Assembly: GCA_964472265.1 (NCBI GenBank)
Contig: CAYYJO010000074.1
Span: forward strand, 1 to 8,604
Reading direction: 5' to 3'
Origin: JAGNLA01 sp964472265
GTDB taxonomy: Bacteria > Caldisericota > Caldisericia > JAAYUI01
Length of the DNA: 8,604 nt
The notes under the pieces were generated by a model. That model did not search any database, was not told the origin of the DNA, and worked only from the letters and a program-made list of their open reading frames with translations. The translations under genes and the position numbers were made by a program. Below, piece after piece: positions 4,777-8,604 of this stretch (position 1 is its first letter; each line of letters opens with the position of its first letter).

Positions 4777-7700
4777 TCACGGCATCTTGTCGTATGTGAC
4801 TGTGATTGAGTTGTCTGTACCAACAAGGGTGTTGCAGCCAAGTCTGCCGGCTACGTCAACGACTGGAACCAGTATTGTGCTGCCCTGAATCTTCGGAGCT
4901 GCCACAAGTGTGATTTCCTTGTCATTTATCTTTGCTTTCTTGTCGCCGATTGTCATGGTGAGGGTGAATCCGTTGATGCTCATCTGGAGGGTTCCGCCCT
5001 GGCCTGCCATGTTTGAAACCTTGTTACCGCCAAGGAATTCAACGAATTCGAACGGAGCCATAATGATTCCGCCGTCGCTGATAACGTTACCCATGAGGGT
5101 CTGTGGCGTTCCGTCAACGTTTACGCCTGAATTGTTGACGAACATGACCAGTCTTGTTCTCTTGATGTTGTTGATGTCAACTGTGATATTGCCAGTCTTG
5201 TTGCCGGCAAGGTCAGTTGCTTCGATTGTGAAGGTGTTCTTTGATGGTGCTGGAGCAAGCTTGATTGTTGCTTCCCAAACATCGTGGACAACCTTTGCTT
5301 CGACTGCTGTTCCTGCTGCATCCTTGACTGAAACGGTTGAGCCTGGATCAACGCGGCCGGTGATTGTGATTGAATCTGCACCGATCGGGTCTGCGAATTT
5401 GTCAACGACAACTGATGGTGGCTGAGTGTCAAGGGTTACCCAGACGTTCTTCTTTGTCTGGTTGCCTGAGCCGTCTGTTGCGATGACGGTGATGACGTTC
5501 TTGCCTTCAACGAGCTTGGCTGTTCCTGAGAATGAGCCGTCGCCCTTTGTTGTTGCTGCCGTGCCATTGATTGAGACAGTTGCGCCTGATTCAGTCTTGC
5601 CGGTAATTGTGATTGACGGCTGATTGGTGATTGGTGCTGGTGGATTGACTTCGAGCATCGGGGCTGTCTTGTCTGAACCAACAAGGAGCTTTGTTGAGGC
5701 TGAAGCGTAGTCCGGTGATGAAGCTTCGATCTTGAGGAAACCTGTTGAGGCTGGTGCTACTTCGATTTCGACTTCACCCTTTGCTGATGTTGACTTTGTC
5801 TGTTCAACGCCAAGTCCTGAGATGACGACCTTTGCGCCGGCAACCGGTGCGCCGGTTCCAAATTCCTTGACCTTGACTACGAGCTTTGTTGAAGCCTTTG
5901 GTGCAAGTGGTTCGAGTGAGTCAACTTCGATGGCAAGTCCCTTGCCAACGTCGAGTGAGAAGACCCTGACGCCGAAGTATTCCGGTGTGGTCATTGCGAT
6001 TGTGTACTTGCAGTCGCTTGTTGTGCAGAACCACTTGTTCTTTTCAAGGTAGTAAAGGTTGAGCGTTGACTCGCCTGTGCCTGTCGGTGTGTATTCGATT
6101 GTGGTTTCAACACCCTTTTCATCGTACTCTGAGTTCTTGCAGCGTCCATAGACTGAGTGCTCGTGCTGGTTGCCCTTGAGAAGGACAAGGCCGTTTTCAT
6201 TCATTCTCAGGTCGCGTGAGTCTGCTGGAGTTACAACTGCGATGAGCTGGTTGTCGTAGTTGTAGATGAGGTCGTAGTTGTCGCCGTTGAGGAAGTTCTT
6301 GCCGATTTCGGTTCTGTCTGGTGAGGAGGCATCAAGAAGCTGGACTTTTGGTGGTGCAATCTGTGCAACCCTGTCTGGCCATGCTTCCCAGTCGAGATAG
6401 AACACGCCGTCGTTGCTGACTGTGTACTTGAATCTGCGCTCCATGTAGCGTGGGTCGGTTCTGAATCTTGGTGGATAACCGGCAACGTCTGCCTGATTGA
6501 GGTTGTTGACATAAGCGTTGTCACCAACGAGACCGCCGAGATAGAGAGCATCTTCTGCCCAGACGTAGAAGCTTGTCTGTGCGTTGACGTCAAGACCGAG
6601 TGTGTCGTGATAATCGAGCTTTTTGTTTCTGTCCAGGTCGGCAAACAGTGCGCCGCCCCAGTATGGGTTGTTGTAGATGTTGCCAAGTCCCCAGCCTCTG
6701 ACGAGCGGTTCAGTTGCGCCTTCGACTGTGAATTCAAGGTTTGGAGGAAGGAGCTTGTTGATTGCCCAACCCTTCATTGATGGGTCTTTCGGGTTTACAT
6801 AATCAACTTCCCATTCGTTTTTGTCTCTGTACCAGAAGCTGGTGGTGTTGTATTCAACATAACCAGAGACGACTCTTGAACGGCACTTCTGATAGGTGAG
6901 GTCTGATGCAAGGACAAATCCGCCGAACTGGTAGAGTTCCTGGTTGTTCGGGTTGATTGCGTTTGCAAGTCCATCGTTCTTTTCCGATGCGTCGAAGTCG
7001 AAGCCGACATGCGGGTAGAGCTTTGAGGCGCATGGGTTGGTGACGCATGGGCTGAAGTCGAATTCGAATGATGATGGTCTGGTGACAAACGGTGTAAAGC
7101 GTGATGTGTTCTTTACGCCACCGCCGCAGACGCTGACGCCCTTGGTGACGCCCTTAACAAGGCGGCCTTCTGCGTCAAAGACTGTGACCTGGACTCTGTA
7201 AACACGGTTGTCAGCTGCTGTCATGACGAAGTCTGGGTCGCCCGGTGTTGAGTAGGAGACCATTGACGGATCGTCGACGTTGATGATGTCGTAAGTGACC
7301 CTTGGATTTTCAACGTTTACAACTACCTGGCCTCTGTGCTTTCTGTCGGCTGTGTAGACGTAGACGATGAACTGGTGAGCCTTTGTCCATGCTTCTTCAG
7401 CTGGGTCGCCCGGCTGGCCCTTCCATGAGGTTGAGTCGTTGCAGGTTACGCCCTTGAAGACGTACTTGCCTGATGAGGCGCCTGTGAAGTTGATTTCGAT
7501 TGGTCTGAACGGAAGTGAGATGTTTTCGGTGCAGTCCTTGATGTCAAGTGATCTGATCGAGTAAAGCTCTTCGTTGTTTACGATTTCCTGGTCACGGTTG
7601 TGAAGGTCGGTTCTGACGAAGTAGTACTGTGGGAGGGTGGCCTGTCTGCCGTAATAGTACCAGTTGTCTGGGTGCGGGTCTTTGAACAGGAAGTTCCAGA

Positions 7701-8604
7701 CGTTCTTTTCAAGAACAACCTTTTCGCCGAACCTGTCGGTGACGGTGTGGTCGTTCATGAGGTCGACTGGTGAACCGTCTTTGTCCTTGACTTCAATTGT
7801 AAACGGTGTGTCGTTTGAAATGAGTTCCGGCGTGATGCCGGCGGTGAGAAGCTTCGGTGTTGAGAGGGTGATGATGAGGTCATCTTCTGGCTCAACCGGG
7901 ATTGCGATCTGACCGGCCATGTAAACTTCGTGGCTGTATCTCATTCTGTTGTTCTGCGGATCGCCGTATGCAAAGGTGTTCTGAAGTGGTGATGGATCCC
8001 AGAACGGTGCGTATGACCTGTCGTTGTTGTCGTCGCCGTACTTATAGGCTGTGACGTAGACCGGAAGCATTTCCTTGTCTGAGATGATGTGGTCTGGATT
8101 GTCGCCAATTCCGTTTTCGCCGCCAAAGTCAACGCCTGAGGTTTCGGTGAGGATGTTTTCGAAGACATAGATACCATTGTTGCGCTGGAAGGTTCTTGCA
8201 TCGATGATGCCTGATTTCCAGGTGTTGGTGGCCATGTCATAGCTGCCCATGATTTCGGTTTCGTAGTCTGCGTAAGCAACTCTGCCGTCACCGTTGATAT
8301 CGATTGGCTGGTTGTCCCATGTTACGTCGTACTGTGAGGTGCTGCCGTTGCCAAGGCCATAGTAGAACCTTGATGATCCTGGCGGGTTTGTGACCCAACC
8401 GTCGCCGGCGCCAAAGAACAGATCCTGGCTTGCTTTCTTAACGCCACGATCCTGCCACATGTAGACAACTGCGTCGTTGCATTCCACGGTTCCGTTTGTC
8501 GGTTCCATGTTCATGAACGGTTCTTTTTCTGTGAGTTTTACTTCAACCTTGTTTGAGACTCCGAGCGGGATGTGCTTGACTGCCGGGTCTTCTGAGATTG
8601 TGTA
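4777..8604 (-). CDS. Very large extracellular multidomain protein, C-terminal 1275 residues (5' end off the window)
   Basis: The frame is open to the right edge with no signal peptide, so the ATG at 8514 is internal and the gene begins beyond the window. In visible numbering (residue 1 at 8604) the first 880 residues are an unrecognised region rich in Asp, Asn, Gly and aromatics. It holds two calcium-loop sequences: DINGDGRVAYAD at 102-113 (dockerin/EF-hand pattern) and DLDRNKKLDYHD at 656-667. About eleven cysteines are scattered, which would suit disulfides outside the cell. Residues about 889-976 look like a beta-sandwich of the carboxypeptidase-regulatory/Ig type (GAPVAGAKVVISG). Two bacterial Ig-like repeats follow at 980-1058 and 1059-1146, each with the pattern ITITG-x-x-x-x-G-x-x-V and ATD-x-x-GN. 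The C-terminus (1148-1275) is a stalk domain of the copper amine oxidase N-terminal type, with IIMAPFEFVEFLGG and ILVPVVDVAGRLGC. No LPxTG, membrane anchor or catalytic motif is visible. It is likely a surface or S-layer-associated structural or adhesive protein; enzyme activity in the unseen part cannot be excluded. Confidence 0.92.
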   Translation of the reverse strand, partial: YTISEDPAVKHIPLGVSNKVEVKLTEKEPFMNMEPTNGTVECNDAVVYMWQDRGVKKASQDLFFGAGDGWVTNPPGSSRFYYGLGNGSTSQYDVTWDNQPIDINGDGRVAYADYETEIMGSYDMATNTWKSGIIDARTFQRNNGIYVFENILTETSGVDFGGENGIGDNPDHIISDKEMLPVYVTAYKYGDDNNDRSYAPFWDPSPLQNTFAYGDPQNNRMRYSHEVYMAGQIAIPVEPEDDLIITLSTPKLLTAGITPELISNDTPFTIEVKDKDGSPVDLMNDHTVTDRFGEKVVLEKNVWNFLFKDPHPDNWYYYGRQATLPQYYFVRTDLHNRDQEIVNNEELYSIRSLDIKDCTENISLPFRPIEINFTGASSGKYVFKGVTCNDSTSWKGQPGDPAEEAWTKAHQFIVYVYTADRKHRGQVVVNVENPRVTYDIINVDDPSMVSYSTPGDPDFVMTAADNRVYRVQVTVFDAEGRLVKGVTKGVSVCGGGVKNTSRFTPFVTRPSSFEFDFSPCVTNPCASKLYPHVGFDFDASEKNDGLANAINPNNQELYQFGGFVLASDLTYQKCRSRVVSGYVEYNTTSFWYRDKNEWEVDYVNPKDPSMKGWAINKLLPPNLEFTVEGATEPLVRGWGLGNIYNNPYWGGALFADLDRNKKLDYHDTLGLDVNAQTSFYVWAEDALYLGGLVGDNAYVNNLNQADVAGYPPRFRTDPRYMERRFKYTVSNDGVFYLDWEAWPDRVAQIAPPKVQLLDASSPDRTEIGKNFLNGDNYDLIYNYDNQLIAVVTPADSRDLRMNENGLVLLKGNQHEHSVYGRCKNSEYDEKGVETTIEYTPTGTGESTLNLYYLEKNKWFCTTSDCKYTIAMTTPEYFGVRVFSLDVGKGLAIEVDSLEPLAPKASTKLVVKVKEFGTGAPVAGAKVVISGLGVEQTKSTSAKGEVEIEVAPASTGFLKIEASSPDYASASTKLLVGSDKTAPMLEVNPPAPITNQPSITITGKTESGATVSINGTAATTKGDGSFSGTAKLVEGKNVITVIATDGSGNQTKKNVWVTLDTQPPSVVVDKFADPIGADSITITGRVDPGSTVSVKDAAGTAVEAKVVHDVWEATIKLAPAPSKNTFTIEATDLAGNKTGNITVDINNIKRTRLVMFVNNSGVNVDGTPQTLMGNVISDGGIIMAPFEFVEFLGGNKVSNMAGQGGTLQMSINGFTLTMTIGDKKAKINDKEITLVAAPKIQGSTILVPVVDVAGRLGCNTLVGTDNSITVTYDKMP

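Noticed and set aside
5121..8291. Ser/Thr/Gln-rich and other open frames inside the large surface-protein gene on both strands
   Set aside because: Their low-complexity composition comes from the codon bias of the true frame; none has a credible start signal or domain.
8512..8514. ATG at 8514 as the start of the large surface-protein gene
   Set aside because: The frame continues open through 30 more protein-like codons to the window edge, and no ribosome binding site or signal peptide is found at this ATG.

Overview
The window is bacterial. It shows Shine-Dalgarno-led genes overlapping at stop/start codons, intrinsic terminators, one sigma70-like promoter, a -24/-12 (sigma54-type) promoter, and two secreted or cell-surface protein genes. 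The large surface protein ends in a 'stalk' (copper amine oxidase N-terminal-like) domain. From general knowledge, that domain is common in anaerobic and thermophilic lineages such as Firmicutes, Coprothermobacterota, Caldisericota and Thermotogota. I cannot place the organism more precisely from sequence alone.

Layout. Positions 1-239 (minus) hold the 5' end of a secreted-protein gene that leaves the window on the left. Positions 240-543 hold its control region: a near-consensus sigma54 promoter, a leader that can fold as a mutually exclusive antiterminator or terminator, and an upstream 14-bp motif. Positions 544-837 (minus) encode a 97-residue protein with a Fis/NtrC-type helix-turn-helix and no AAA+ domain. 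Its promoter region carries a second copy of the 14-bp motif. Positions 1029-4534 (plus) are a tight four-gene operon: SPFH/prohibitin-like protein, ABC-2 exporter ATPase, ABC-2 permease, and an Old Yellow Enzyme-family flavoprotein with a C-terminal cysteine cluster. It ends at a strong terminator (4553-4584). Positions 4777-8604 (minus) are most of a very large extracellular protein gene whose 5' end lies beyond the right edge. It has its own terminator (4721-4756) facing the operon's terminator.

How the parts may work together (inference). The small Fis-like protein, its own promoter and the sigma54 promoter of the secreted-protein gene look like a local regulatory circuit sharing one DNA motif. 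The leader hairpins could add a second control at transcription elongation. The plus-strand operon looks like a membrane-stress or export unit: a membrane-scaffolding SPFH protein, a two-component ABC exporter and a reductase. Its substrate cannot be told from sequence. No RNA genes, CRISPR arrays, insertion sequences or phage genes were seen.
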